Assembly: GCF_002838835.1 (NCBI RefSeq) | Contig: NZ_NHPP01000002.1 | Location: forward strand, 1 to 64,000 | DNA: 64,000 bases | From: Siphonobacter sp. SORGH_AS_0500 | GTDB taxonomy: Bacteria > Bacteroidota > Bacteroidia > Cytophagales > Spirosomataceae | Direction of reading: 5' to 3' | Shown: positions 43,142 to 52,489 of the stretch, one piece after another | Position numbering within the stretch: the first letter of the stretch is position 1 | How the letters are laid out: each line of letters starts with the position of its first letter | Translations under genes and position numbers: made by a program | The notes under the pieces: model-generated | What the model saw: the letters and a program-made list of their open reading frames with translations, nothing else | Told to the model about the DNA's origin: nothing | The model's database searches: none

Positions 43142-43161
43142 TACAAATAAAAGTATTTGTA
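43142..43161 (-). promoter_or_regulatory. Dyad upstream of glpF
   Basis: TACAAATA-AAAG-TATTTGTA, a perfect 8-base inverted repeat ending 37 bases before the glpF ATG. Possible operator for glycerol control; AT-rich, so chance is not excluded. Confidence 0.4.
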
Positions 43162-43226
43162 AGAATCAGACAAGAAAACACCTAATAAATAACTCTATCA
43201 CTCTACCTATGCATCATGCATCAAGG

Positions 43227-44381
43227 TTAATCCTTTTTCTTTTTATCTTTTTTATCGTCCTTACTGCCAAAGACTTTTTCTAGAAAGGTCTTCTTTTCTT
43301 CTTTTCGGGTACCCACCGTTCCTAAACTAACTTCATGATCCAGTGAAGGTTGAATGGCCCGGATGAAGGCATTTTGCAAAATATTTCCAATCACGAACCA
43401 GACATTGGTTTCCGGTTCCTTGATATCGCCTTCAAAGGGAATCTTTGTGGCTAATTGATCTTTTCGCTGGTTTTTAAAAATCTGGGCAACGCCTCCGGCA
43501 ATACCCTCCCAGATTTTCTGCAAAAGGGTGTCGTGTCGGTCTTCAGGGCCTAGCACTTTCAGGTTAGTAATGAGGGGCTTCACATAACCGTCAAAACGAC
43601 CATTTTTCGCCGCCGCCTCAGAGTAAAGCCCAAAGCTTCCGCGGTTAATATCGACACTAGCGTAAGCCTTAAAAAAGTCATTTAGCTTAACCAGATTGGT
43701 GTTTTTTACTTCAGCGTTAACGTCAAAAGTAGGCCGGGGACTCATCGGGTTTAACCGGGCATTGATGGTCAGAGTGCCCTCGTACACATCGGCTTGAGCG
43801 GTAACGGTGGCGGGCAGTACGCTCGTAGAATCGTAGCTATTTCGCAAATTGAGGGCCAGCAGATGAGCATTGGTAAGGGCAATGTCTACTTTAGGGCTGG
43901 AATGCTCATCGATGTAAGCAATACGACCGTTATTAATTTCCACCCGGTTTACATCCAGTGGCATGAAGTTATTCAGCAGGGTACGGAAATCGCTGGAGTC
44001 TTTCTGCACCTGATTAGGCTCAACCTTATCTTTCGTAAAACGTAACGTAGGCGAGTCAAAAACCAGCTCACCCACAATTCCACCTTTGAAAAGAGCCTTC
44101 CATTCTACTGAAAGATCAATCATTTTTGCCCCGAAAAATGCCGTTTGCTGCTGCGAAGCTGAATCATACTTATTAAGATATACGCTGTCAATTTTATAAG
44201 CTCCCCGTAACAAAGCCAGATCAATGTCTTTGATATGGCCGCGGTAACCATCCATGGTAGCCAGCGTTTTATTGGCGTAATACAGAATGACATAGGGCAG
44301 AGCCAGCCGAATCACAACGAACAGAGCTAGTACGGCGAGAACAATTCGCCAGGTTTTCTTTTTCCGGGAAGTGGTTTTCAT
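43227..44381 (-). CDS. DUF748 / AsmA-like envelope protein
   Basis: 384 residues. One amino-terminal membrane helix (about 12-30) after a basic RKKKTW start, then a periplasmic beta-rich domain with the DUF748 pattern: GYRGHIKDIDLALLRGAYKI, FDSPTLRF, LDVNRVEINNGRIAYID and YASVDINRGSFGLYSEAAAK. Ends in a Lys/Asp tail (KDDKKDKKKKD). AsmA-related proteins bridge the periplasm and are implicated in lipid transport or outer-membrane assembly; this short version has no assigned function. Divergent from the araC-type gene. Confidence 0.85.
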   Translation of the reverse strand: MKTTSRKKKTWRIVLAVLALFVVIRLALPYVILYYANKTLATMDGYRGHIKDIDLALLRGAYKIDSVYLNKYDSASQQQTAFFGAKMIDLSVEWKALFKGGIVGELVFDSPTLRFTKDKVEPNQVQKDSSDFRTLLNNFMPLDVNRVEINNGRIAYIDEHSSPKVDIALTNAHLLALNLRNSYDSTSVLPATVTAQADVYEGTLTINARLNPMSPRPTFDVNAEVKNTNLVKLNDFFKAYASVDINRGSFGLYSEAAAKNGRFDGYVKPLITNLKVLGPEDRHDTLLQKIWEGIAGGVAQIFKNQRKDQLATKIPFEGDIKEPETNVWFVIGNILQNAFIRAIQPSLDHEVSLGTVGTRKEEKKTFLEKVFGSKDDKKDKKKKD

Positions 44382-44509
44382 AAAGCTAAGGTTGTTGGAA
44401 GGTTTTTAATGCAGAAAAATCAATGCCAAACAGGGAGGTTACCTGACTAGTGCTTGGCATCAAGGAGTAAGAATACAGAAATTCCGTTTGATTTTTGTAA
44501 GTTTGTTTT

Positions 44510-45412
44510 ATGGAAAAGACGGAAAGCGTTCAGGATTTTTATTATCATAAATTCAATCAACTACCCCATAATTTTCAGCCCAGCGTGGGTCACTTCAATG
44601 TCTTTCGGCTGGAAGATTGTTTTCGGCCTGAAAGTACGCCCATCCATTACAGTCGACGAGAGTTTTATAAAATTTTGCTGATTCGGGGTCGAAACCTGTA
44701 TCATTATGCGGACAAGAGTATCGAAATTTCCGGTACGACCTTAATGTTTTTCAATCCCCAGGTGCCTTATACTTGGGAGGCTCTTTCCGAAGAGCGAACG
44801 GGTTATTTCTGTATTTTCACGGATTCCTTTTATACGGAAAGGTACCGAGGGAATATCGGTGAAATGCCGATGTTTACTCCCGCCGGAAAACCCGCTTACG
44901 TGCTTACTGAAGAACAGGATCGGCAGGTTTCTGCTTTATATGATAAGATGCTGGATGAAATGGCTGGTGATTACCAGTATAAATACGATCTCTTGCAGAG
45001 TTATACGATGGAGTTGATTCACACGGCTCTGAAGATGCAGCCAACGCAGACGATTTATAAGCATGCTGACGCGAACACGCGAATCACGACTGTTTTTACG
45101 GAGTTACTGGAACGTCAGTTCCCGATTGAAACACCCGTACAACGATTTACCATGCGTTCGGCCAGCGACTTTGCCGACCAGCTTTCCATGCACGTCAATC
45201 ACCTGAACCGGGCCGTTCGGCAGACAACCGGTATGACCACTTCTTCCGTAATCGCTCAGCGAGTATTGAACGAAGCCAAAGCTTTACTCAAGCATACCGA
45301 CTGGAATATTTCTGAAATCAGCTACAGTCTGGGTTTCGAAGAAGCAACGCATTTCAATAATTTTTTCAAGAAACACACCCAGCAAAGCCCAACTGTTTTT
45401 AGAACTGTTTGA
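44510..45412 (+). CDS. AraC-family transcriptional regulator
   Basis: 300 residues. Amino-terminal cupin-like sensing domain (about 20-140; FYKILLIRGRNLYHYADKSI, FFNPQVPYTWEALSE) and C-terminal double helix-turn-helix (about 205-300; DQLSMHVNHLNRAVRQTTG, then EISYSLGFEEATHFNNFFKK and SPTVFR). This arrangement, with two short-chain dehydrogenases 90 bases downstream on the same strand, suggests it controls them. Ligand unknown. The start ATG is the first in frame and matches family length. Confidence 0.92.
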   Translation: MEKTESVQDFYYHKFNQLPHNFQPSVGHFNVFRLEDCFRPESTPIHYSRREFYKILLIRGRNLYHYADKSIEISGTTLMFFNPQVPYTWEALSEERTGYFCIFTDSFYTERYRGNIGEMPMFTPAGKPAYVLTEEQDRQVSALYDKMLDEMAGDYQYKYDLLQSYTMELIHTALKMQPTQTIYKHADANTRITTVFTELLERQFPIETPVQRFTMRSASDFADQLSMHVNHLNRAVRQTTGMTTSSVIAQRVLNEAKALLKHTDWNISEISYSLGFEEATHFNNFFKKHTQQSPTVFRTV

Positions 45413-45464
45413 TTTTTGTAATCATTCGTTTGTTCTACGTAAAGTCCAGCCATTAGCCTGATTC

Positions 45465-45472
45465 TACCTTTG
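45465..45472 (+). promoter_or_regulatory. -7 box of the dehydrogenase pair
   Basis: TACCTTTG, exact TAnnTTTG, 27 bases before the ATG at 45500. It covers the alternative TTG start of the open frame, which supports the later ATG. Confidence 0.55.
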
Positions 45473-45499
45473 TGTCAACCAAAAAAGGTAGAAAAAGCT

Positions 45500-46330
45500 A
45501 TGAAAAAAGTATGGTTTATTACCGGAGCATCCAAAGGCTTAGGGCTGGCTCTGGTTAAAAAATTACTGGCAGAAGGCCACTCGGTCGCTGCTACTTCCCG
45601 CTCGTTTGACAGCCTAGTGCAGGCGGTAGGAGCGTCTTCTTCTTCATTTTTACCCCTTCAGGTGGACCTTACCAGCGAAAGTTCGGTTCAGCAAGCCATT
45701 ACGCAAACACACCAGACTTTTGGAAAACTCGACGTGATCCTTAATAATGCGGGTTATGGGATTGGTGGGAGCATTGAAGAGCTCAGCGATGCGGAGACAC
45801 GGACGAGTTTTGATGTTAATGTTTTCGCTACGCTGAACGTCATTCGTAAGGCTATGCCCCTGCTGCGGGAGCAGCGTTCCGGTCACATCATTAATATTGC
45901 TTCCATTGCTGGCTTTTCGGCCAATACGGGTTGGGCTATTTATTCCGCCAGCAAGTTTGCGGTGGTTGGTTTTTCAGAAGTATTAGCCGAAGACGTTCGG
46001 GAGTTGGGTATCAAAGTAACCGTGTTGGAGCCGGGAGCGTTCCGCACCAGTTTTCTTACCGAAGAATCCCTGGTATTCGCCCAGGAGCAGATTGCTGATT
46101 ATCAATCCATCCGGGATTCTCATGATAAATATCGCCACATGAACGGCACCCAAATAGGAGATCCTGATCGGGCCGCGGAGGTTATTCTTTCCCTGACTAC
46201 GATGGAAAATCCGCCCGTTCGCCTTTTCATGGGAAGTGATGCCTACAAACGGGCTACGCAAAAAGTGAACCTGCTTCAACGGGAGTTAGAAGAGTTTAAA
46301 GCAATTTCTTATTCAACTGATTTTCAATAA
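45500..46330 (+). CDS. Short-chain dehydrogenase/reductase, first of a tandem pair
   Basis: From MKKVWFITGASKGLGLALVK the protein is 276 residues. Rossmann motif TGASKGLG (8-15), NNAGYG, active-site serine region IINIASIAGFSANTGWAIYS and catalytic YSASKFAVVGFSE with the Tyr-x3-Lys. The long C-terminal part fits the classical SDR subgroup often annotated as oxidoreductase. Substrate unknown. Four bases separate it from a closely similar second copy, so the two are a tandem duplication in one operon under the AraC-type gene. Confidence 0.93.
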   Translation: MKKVWFITGASKGLGLALVKKLLAEGHSVAATSRSFDSLVQAVGASSSSFLPLQVDLTSESSVQQAITQTHQTFGKLDVILNNAGYGIGGSIEELSDAETRTSFDVNVFATLNVIRKAMPLLREQRSGHIINIASIAGFSANTGWAIYSASKFAVVGFSEVLAEDVRELGIKVTVLEPGAFRTSFLTEESLVFAQEQIADYQSIRDSHDKYRHMNGTQIGDPDRAAEVILSLTTMENPPVRLFMGSDAYKRATQKVNLLQRELEEFKAISYSTDFQ

Positions 46331-46334
46331 ATAA

Positions 46335-46616
46335 ATGAAAAATATATGGTTTGTGACGGGAGCCTCCAAGGGTTTGGGTCTCTCGCTGGTTAAAAAATTA
46401 TTGGCTCAGGGATATGCTGTGGCTGCCACTTCGCGTAATAAAAAATCATTGCAGGAAGCAGTGAGTGAAACGGACCAGTTTCTGGCTTTGGAAATGGATC
46501 TTTCGAGTGAAGCTTCCGTACAACAGGCGGTGAACCAGACGCTAGAGAAATTTGGTCGTATAGACGTAGTAGTGAATAATGCAGCTACGGCCAAATCGGA
46601 AGTCTGGAAGAGTTAA
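46335..46616 (+). CDS. Second short-chain dehydrogenase, N-terminal part (split gene, part 1)
   Basis: Opens MKNIWFVTGASKGLGLSLVK, near-identical in plan to the upstream SDR, with the NADPH-binding TGASKGLG and later VVVNNA. Similarity ends at NNAAT; the following residues (AKSEVWKS) are out of frame. Adding one G to GCAGCTACGG (near 46584) would restore NNAGYGQIGSLEELSD, exactly what the paralogue predicts. Starts four bases after the first SDR stops. Confidence 0.85.
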   Translation: MKNIWFVTGASKGLGLSLVKKLLAQGYAVAATSRNKKSLQEAVSETDQFLALEMDLSSEASVQQAVNQTLEKFGRIDVVVNNAATAKSEVWKS

Positions 46617-47164
46617 GCGATACCGAGTCCAGAGACAATTTTGAGGTAAATGTCTTTGGTTTGCTGAATGTGATTCGGGCTACCATGCCCCAGTTACGAG
46701 CCCAGCAGTCGGGGCGTTACTATAATATTTCTTCCATTGGTGGTTTCTCAGGGGCTTTCCCCGGTTGGGGGATTTATTGTGCAACGAAGTTTGCTGTACA
46801 GGGGCTTTCCGAGTCTTTCGCGGCTGAATCTGAAGCTTTTGGTGTGAAGGTGACCATTGTTAGCCCCGGTTACTTCCGTACGGATTTCCTGACCGATAAC
46901 TCCCTGGGCTTACCCAAACAGCCCATTGAAGCCTATCAGGCCGTTCGGACTTCACAGCAGATGCATCGCGAACAGATCAATCAAGCCCAGCCCGGTGATC
47001 CGGAAAAAGCGGTTCAGGTATTAATTGATTTATCTCAGGTAGAGAATCCTCCATTACACCTATTCTTAGGAGAAGATGCATACACGACCGCTGAGACTAA
47101 AATTCAGAACGTTCAAAAAGATATGGCAGACTGGAGAAGCGTAGCGACATCAACTGGATTTTAA
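46586..47164 (+). CDS. Second short-chain dehydrogenase, C-terminal part (split gene, part 2)
   Basis: In frame from 46586: YGQIGSLEELSDTESRDNFE, then NVIRATMPQLRAQQSG, active-site YNISSIGGFSGAFPGWGIYC with catalytic Tyr/Lys in IYCATKFAVQGLSE, and the family C-terminus. No start codon at the joint. Repaired, the protein is about 277 residues, matching its neighbour. A strong terminator follows 19 bases after the stop. Confidence 0.82.
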   Translation, partial: YGQIGSLEELSDTESRDNFEVNVFGLLNVIRATMPQLRAQQSGRYYNISSIGGFSGAFPGWGIYCATKFAVQGLSESFAAESEAFGVKVTIVSPGYFRTDFLTDNSLGLPKQPIEAYQAVRTSQQMHREQINQAQPGDPEKAVQVLIDLSQVENPPLHLFLGEDAYTTAETKIQNVQKDMADWRSVATSTGF

Positions 47165-47182
47165 TGATATTAAATTAGATTT

Positions 47183-47218
47183 AAAAAGGTTATGCTTATT
47201 TCTAAGCATAACCTTTTT
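47183..47218 (+). terminator. Terminator of the dehydrogenase operon
   Basis: Sixteen-base perfect stem AAAAAGGTTATGCTTA with TAAGCATAACCTTTTT, loop TTTC. Confidence 0.92.
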
Positions 47219-47641
47219 GCTTTACGATTGAAATAACTTTTAAAAATACTTTATGTAAATCATTTACAGTCAATTGGTTAATTCAAGTAATCCATTTTTT
47301 GAATGTATGGATTTGACCTATAAAGCCCACAAACGTCATTGGTAAAGAGGTTGAATATCATTAAGAAAATGGATCATTTTAATTCCATTTTAATCTGTAT
47401 TCAAGATGGATTTTATGTGATGCGTCTACTTTTGAAGTACAAAGGGAGTAGAAGTAACAGTTAAGTTTCTGATTATCAGTGTTATAGGTAATTGGTTAGA
47501 GGTCTGTTATTAGATAGATTTTAAATTATCTTCTTTTTGTTACATAATGATTATAAATGCTTTTTAATCTCAGTCATTAACGGTTAGAAAAGTGTTTTAA
47601 TAACGGGTGTCCTGCTTAATTCAGGTTCTTTTTAATCAACG
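47219..47641. other. AT-rich intergenic region upstream of the RND operon
   Basis: No gene visible. TACTTTTG at 47427-47434 is the only clear -7-type box. The length and AT-richness suggest a regulatory leader for the following operon. Confidence 0.4.
47427..47434 (+). promoter_or_regulatory. Candidate -7 box upstream of the efflux operon
   Basis: TACTTTTG matches TAnnTTTG; about 200 bases before the small exported protein. No clear -33 element. Confidence 0.35.
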
Positions 47642-48049
47642 ATGAAGGTGCTAATTCGATTCTTGTTATCGCTAAGTTTTATCCTTCTAAATGGATACAG
47701 TTACTCCTACGCTTCGTCGTATGAGAATCCTATTCATTATTCCCCCGTCCAGATTAAAAAGTCAGTTAAAGAAGTTTCTGCAAACGAAGGATCCTTACTA
47801 ATCAAAACCATTCCATTCACGGCTGAAGAAGCTACGGATTCAATTGAAACTGCTGAAAGGAAGGTTGAAGAAGAGGAGCTCAAATCCTTGGAGAAAAGCC
47901 TGGAAGTAAGCCAGTATTTCTCCAGTTTCTACGATGCCTTAACGTCCGTATATGATCATCGTTACGTTAATCATCCTTATTCTTTCTACACAAAATCTTC
48001 AGGTACATCCGCTAATAAATACATCGTTTTGCGGGTGCTTCGCTTATGA
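47642..48049 (+). CDS. Small exported protein preceding an RND efflux operon
   Basis: 135 residues. Signal peptide about 1-24 (MKVLIRFLLSLSFILLNGYS), then a disordered acidic segment (ATDSIETAERKVEEEELKSL) and an aromatic C-terminal part with EVSQYFSSFYDALTSVYDHR, ending NKYIVLRVLRL. I recall similar small proteins with a hydrophobic/basic end of the form YxVLRVxRx ahead of efflux operons in other Bacteroidota, but no function. It has no cysteine for lipidation, so likely periplasmic or peripheral. Same strand as the RND genes, 164 bases upstream. Confidence 0.7.
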   Translation: MKVLIRFLLSLSFILLNGYSYSYASSYENPIHYSPVQIKKSVKEVSANEGSLLIKTIPFTAEEATDSIETAERKVEEEELKSLEKSLEVSQYFSSFYDALTSVYDHRYVNHPYSFYTKSSGTSANKYIVLRVLRL

Positions 48050-48213
48050 TTCAAGAAGCAGTCATTTGTGTTTAAATGGCTGATTATAAATAGATTAATC
48101 ATTGATTTTAAGTCTGGCTACCAAGTTTAAGTGGGCCGGATCCCATTACCCTTTTCCTACTTATATCCATTTCGAAAACCGTATTGCTCCCTAAAAGCAA
48201 AACCGCTCCCGCT

Positions 48214-49296
48214 ATGAAGAGAATTCTCATGCTGATGAGCTTGTCTGGCCTGTTCTACCTAACAAGCTGTGAATCAAAACACGAAGAAAAGGAAGAAGAG
48301 ACCAAGTATCTGGTCACCAGTCCTGCTCAAATGGACACCCTAATTACACAGAATTATGTGTGTCAAATCCACTCCATTAGTCACATCGAATTAAGAGCTC
48401 AGGAGCGAGGTTACCTTCAGAACATTTACGTAGACGAGGGTAAGTTCGTGAAGAAAGGCCAGCTGTTGTTCCGTATCATGCCTAACATCTATCAGGCTGA
48501 AATGGAAAAAGCTCAGGCTGAGGCAAAAGCCGCTGAGATCGAAGTGGAAAATACCAGACCACTGGCGGAGAAAAACGTCGTTGCTAAAAACGAACTGGCG
48601 ATGGCCAATGCCAAACTGGAAAAAGCCAAAGCCGAACTTTCCTTAGCTAAAGTACACCTTCAGTTTACCGAAATCCGGGCTCCTTTTGATGGCATTATCG
48701 ACCGTTTTCAGGTTCGGTTAGGAAGCTTGGTGGATGAAGGTCAGTTATTAACCACTCTTTCTGATAACCGTCAGCTCTGGGTTTACTTCAACGTTCCTGA
48801 AGCTGAGTATCTGAACTTTAAGGCTCATAATCAGACAGATGATAAAATGAAAGTTCATCTGTTGATGGCTAATAACGAGCTTTTCCCACACGTAGGGGTG
48901 GTTGAAACCATTGAAGCGGACTTCAATAACGAAACGGGTAATATTGCTTTCCGGGCTACCTTCCCCAACCCTAAAGGTCTGTTACGTCACGGTGAGACGG
49001 GTAATATTCAAATGACCGTTCCCCTGAAAAACGCCCTTATTATTCCGCAGAAAGCCACCTTCGAGGTGCTTGAAAAACGCTACGTTTTCGTAGTTGGAAA
49101 AGATAATAAAGTACACACTCGGGAAATCAATATCGCCGCTGAAATGCCGGACTTATACGTCGTAAGAGACGGTTTGAAGGCGGACGAGAAAATTCTATTA
49201 GAAGGTATTCGGAAAGTGAAAGATGGTGACAAGATCACCTTCGATTACGAAGACCCCAAAGCGGTAATTCCGAAACTGAAAGTGTATTCCGAGTAG
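48214..49296 (+). CDS. RND efflux periplasmic adaptor lipoprotein
   Basis: From MKRILMLMSLSGLFYLTSC the protein is 360 residues with a lipobox (Cys19). AcrA-type: HSISHIELRAQERGYLQNIY lipoyl half, alanine/glutamate-rich hairpin (about 95-150), FTEIRAPFDGIIDRFQVRLG second lipoyl half, then a beta-barrel and membrane-proximal domain with VEVLEKRYVFVVGKDNKVHT-like FEVLEKRYVFVVGKD. Links the RND pump to the outer-membrane factor; all three genes follow in order with 25-base and overlapping spacing. Confidence 0.94.
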   Translation: MKRILMLMSLSGLFYLTSCESKHEEKEEETKYLVTSPAQMDTLITQNYVCQIHSISHIELRAQERGYLQNIYVDEGKFVKKGQLLFRIMPNIYQAEMEKAQAEAKAAEIEVENTRPLAEKNVVAKNELAMANAKLEKAKAELSLAKVHLQFTEIRAPFDGIIDRFQVRLGSLVDEGQLLTTLSDNRQLWVYFNVPEAEYLNFKAHNQTDDKMKVHLLMANNELFPHVGVVETIEADFNNETGNIAFRATFPNPKGLLRHGETGNIQMTVPLKNALIIPQKATFEVLEKRYVFVVGKDNKVHTREINIAAEMPDLYVVRDGLKADEKILLEGIRKVKDGDKITFDYEDPKAVIPKLKVYSE

Positions 49297-49321
49297 TACA
49301 AGCCTTTAAAAGAGCAAGAAC

Positions 49322-52300
49322 ATGTTTAAACAGTTCATTCATAGACCAGTACTTGCTATTGTTATATCGTTGGTAATCGTATTTACGGGTATCCTTGCGA
49401 TCAATAGCTTGCCTATTTCCCAATTCCCTGAAATTTCACCGCCAATGGTTATCGTTCGGGCTTCTTATCCCGGAGCGAGTGCCAAAGTATTAACGGAATC
49501 CGTACTGATTCCAATGGAACAGGCCATTAACGGCGTTCCTGGTATGAAATACATGACTTCCGATGCCACCAGTGCGGGGGAAGCTAACATTCAGGTAGTT
49601 TTTAACTTAGGAACTAACCCTGACCAGGCGGTTTTGAACATCAACACCCGTATTGCTCAGGTTCTGAACCGTTTGCCCGTTCTGGTTCAACGGGAAGGGG
49701 TAATTGTAAACCGGATTGTTCCGAACATGTTGATGTATGTCAACTTGTACAGTAAAGATCCGCACGCCGACATGAAGTTCCTCTTCAACTTTGCCGGGGT
49801 GAACATGATTCCCGAATTACAACGTCTGAACGGGATCGGACAGGCGAGTATCCTCGGTAGCCGTCAGTACGCCATGCGTATCTGGCTGAAACCCGACCGG
49901 ATGCGGGCCTATAATATTTCGGCTGAAGAAGTGATGGATGCTCTGGATGAGCAGAGTGTGATTGGATCACCCGGTCGTTTGGGCCGAAGTGATGGAAAGC
50001 GGGCTGAAGCACTCGAGTACGTATTGACCTATCAGGGTCGCTTTAACGAAGTAGAGCAATATAAGAACGTAATCGTACGGGCTAACCCTAACGGTGAAAT
50101 TCTGTATCTGAAAGACGTAGCCAACGTAGAGTTAGGTAGTGAGTATTACGATATTTACTCGAACCTGAATGGCTATCCTTCCGCCGCTATCGTGCTCAAG
50201 CAGACCTACGGTAGTAATGCGAGTGATGTAATTAAGGAAGTAAAAGCTAAGCTGGACGAACTGAAAAAATCATCCTTCCCTCCCGGAATGGATTATAAAA
50301 TCAGCTATGACGTATCTAACTTCCTGGATGCTTCCATTGAAAACGTAATCCATACCCTGCGGGATGCCTTTATTCTGGTAGCTCTCGTGGTGTTCATCTT
50401 CCTTGGGGACTGGCGTTCAACGCTCATTCCAACCATTGCCGTTCCGGTATCGCTGGTTGGGGCCTTTATGTTCATGCAGCTCTTCGGGCTGACCATTAAC
50501 ATGATTACGCTTTTCGCCCTGGTATTAGCGATTGGTATCGTAGTCGATGATGCGATTGTGGTGGTGGAGGCCGTTCACGCCAAGATGGAGGAAGAGCACT
50601 TATCGCCCTATAAAGCGGTGAAAAAAGTACTTAACGAAATCAGCGGGGCCGTAATCGCCATTACCTTATTGATGACGGCGGTGTTTATTCCCGTAGCCTT
50701 CATGTCGGGTCCGGTGGGTATCTTCTACCGTCAGTTCTCGATTACCATGGCTACGTCTATCGTACTTTCTGGTCTGGTGGCCTTAACACTGACGCCAGTG
50801 CTTTGTGCGATGATCCTGAAAAATAATCACGGTAAGCCTCGGAAGAAAACCATCCTTAATCGTGGTCTGGATGCTTTTAACCGTGGTTTCGATAAACTAA
50901 CGGGTAAGTACACCGGTCTGCTTCGACTGATTGTCAATCGTCGGGTGATCACCTTCGGTATTTTGTTAGCTTTTGGTGCCGGTATTTTCGGTATCAGTAC
51001 AACACTCCCTTCTGGCTTTATTCCGAGCGAAGATCAGGGGATGATTTATGCGATTATTCAAACGCCTCCAGGTTCTACGCTGGAACGGACGAATGACATT
51101 GGTCGCAAATTGCAGGCAATTGCCGAAAAAGTTGAAGGAATCGAATCGGTATCAGCACTAGCAGGTTATGAGGTATTAACGGAAGGTCGTGGTTCTAACG
51201 CCGGTACCTGTTTGATTAACCTTAAACCCTGGTCGGAACGCAAGCAGACGGTAAACGAGATCATTTACGAACTTGAAGAAAAAGCGAAGGTAATCCCTGG
51301 AGCGACCATCGAGTTCTTCGATCCCCCAGCCGTTCCTGGATACGGTGCTGCGGGTGGGTTCTCGCTGCAATTGTTAGATAAAACGAACTCTGGCGATTAT
51401 CAGCAGCTTCAGAAAGTGAGTAACGACTTTATGGCGGAGCTGAAAAAACGTAAAGAACTGACGGGTCTGTTCACCTTCTTCAGTGCGAACTATCCCCAGT
51501 ACGAACTGGAAATTGATAACAAACTAGCCATGCAGAAAGGCGTCTCGATTGGCAAAGCCATGAACACGCTGTCCATCCTGATTGGTAGTTCGTATGAATT
51601 AGGTTTCATCAAGTTCCAGCGTTTCTTTAAGGTGTTCGTGCAGGCTGGTCCAGAATATCGCCGCTTACCCGACGATCTGATGCAGCTCTACGTGAAAAAC
51701 AACCGCGATGAAATGGTGCCTTTCTCGGCATTCATGAAGATCAAGAAAACTCAGGGAGCCAACGAGATTAACCGCTATAACATGTACACAACTGCGGCCT
51801 TCCGGGGTGCTCCAGCGAAGGGATATAGTAGTGGTGAGGCCATTAAAGTGATTCAGGAAGTAGCGGCAAAAACGCTGCCCCGGGGATTTGACATTGATTG
51901 GGCAGGTCTATCCAAAGATGAGGTGGTTCGTGGAAATGAGGCGGTAGTCATCTTCCTGATTGTATTAGCCTTCGTTTACATGGTATTGGCAGCTCAGTAC
52001 GAAAGCTTTATCCTGCCGCTGGCCGTTATTTTCTCACTGCCCGCCGGGATTTTCGGATCCTTCCTGTTAATCAAAACGATGGGTCTGGCCAATGACATCT
52101 ATGCTCAGGTAGGTCTGGTCATGCTGGTAGGTCTGTTAGGTAAGAACGCCGTGTTGATTGTAGAGTTCGCCGTCCAGCGACACGAGCAGGGGGTAAGCGT
52201 TTTTGAAGCCGCCATTGAAGGAGCAAAAGAACGTTTCCGCCCCATTTTGATGACCTCTTTCGCATTTATTGCTGGTCTGATCCCTCTGGTTATTGCTACC

Positions 52301-52489
52301 GGTCCTGGTGCCATCGGTAACCGTACGATTGGATCTTCAGCTCTGGGAGGTATGCTTTTCGGGACCGTATTCGGAGTAATCATTGTGCCCGGCTTGTATT
52401 ACATCTTCGGCAGTATTGCCGCTAAGCGTAAACTCATCAAGCATGAAGACGAAAATCCCCTCACTGAAGAAATTGAACATCATGGTTAA
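49322..52489 (+). CDS. RND multidrug efflux permease (AcrB/HAE1 type)
   Basis: 1,055 residues, twelve membrane helices and two large periplasmic loops. It starts MFKQFIHRPVLAIVISLVIV; diagnostic stretches include PISQFPEISPPMVIVRASYP, GIVVDDAIVVVEAVHAKMEE with the proton-relay aspartates in helix four, GLLGKNAVLIVEFAVQR, and VFGVIIVPGLYYIFG at the end. Proton-driven export of hydrophobic compounds. The stop overlaps the start of the outer-membrane factor by eight bases, so the two are translationally coupled. Substrate not predictable. Confidence 0.97.
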   Translation: MFKQFIHRPVLAIVISLVIVFTGILAINSLPISQFPEISPPMVIVRASYPGASAKVLTESVLIPMEQAINGVPGMKYMTSDATSAGEANIQVVFNLGTNPDQAVLNINTRIAQVLNRLPVLVQREGVIVNRIVPNMLMYVNLYSKDPHADMKFLFNFAGVNMIPELQRLNGIGQASILGSRQYAMRIWLKPDRMRAYNISAEEVMDALDEQSVIGSPGRLGRSDGKRAEALEYVLTYQGRFNEVEQYKNVIVRANPNGEILYLKDVANVELGSEYYDIYSNLNGYPSAAIVLKQTYGSNASDVIKEVKAKLDELKKSSFPPGMDYKISYDVSNFLDASIENVIHTLRDAFILVALVVFIFLGDWRSTLIPTIAVPVSLVGAFMFMQLFGLTINMITLFALVLAIGIVVDDAIVVVEAVHAKMEEEHLSPYKAVKKVLNEISGAVIAITLLMTAVFIPVAFMSGPVGIFYRQFSITMATSIVLSGLVALTLTPVLCAMILKNNHGKPRKKTILNRGLDAFNRGFDKLTGKYTGLLRLIVNRRVITFGILLAFGAGIFGISTTLPSGFIPSEDQGMIYAIIQTPPGSTLERTNDIGRKLQAIAEKVEGIESVSALAGYEVLTEGRGSNAGTCLINLKPWSERKQTVNEIIYELEEKAKVIPGATIEFFDPPAVPGYGAAGGFSLQLLDKTNSGDYQQLQKVSNDFMAELKKRKELTGLFTFFSANYPQYELEIDNKLAMQKGVSIGKAMNTLSILIGSSYELGFIKFQRFFKVFVQAGPEYRRLPDDLMQLYVKNNRDEMVPFSAFMKIKKTQGANEINRYNMYTTAAFRGAPAKGYSSGEAIKVIQEVAAKTLPRGFDIDWAGLSKDEVVRGNEAVVIFLIVLAFVYMVLAAQYESFILPLAVIFSLPAGIFGSFLLIKTMGLANDIYAQVGLVMLVGLLGKNAVLIVEFAVQRHEQGVSVFEAAIEGAKERFRPILMTSFAFIAGLIPLVIATGPGAIGNRTIGSSALGGMLFGTVFGVIIVPGLYYIFGSIAAKRKLIKHEDENPLTEEIEHHG

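Noticed and set aside
44498-44505. TAAGTTTG as -7 box of the AraC-type gene
   Set aside because: It ends only four bases before the ATG, so transcription would start inside the coding sequence.
51176-52383. Minus-strand frames inside the RND permease
   Set aside because: Shadows of the permease reading frame.
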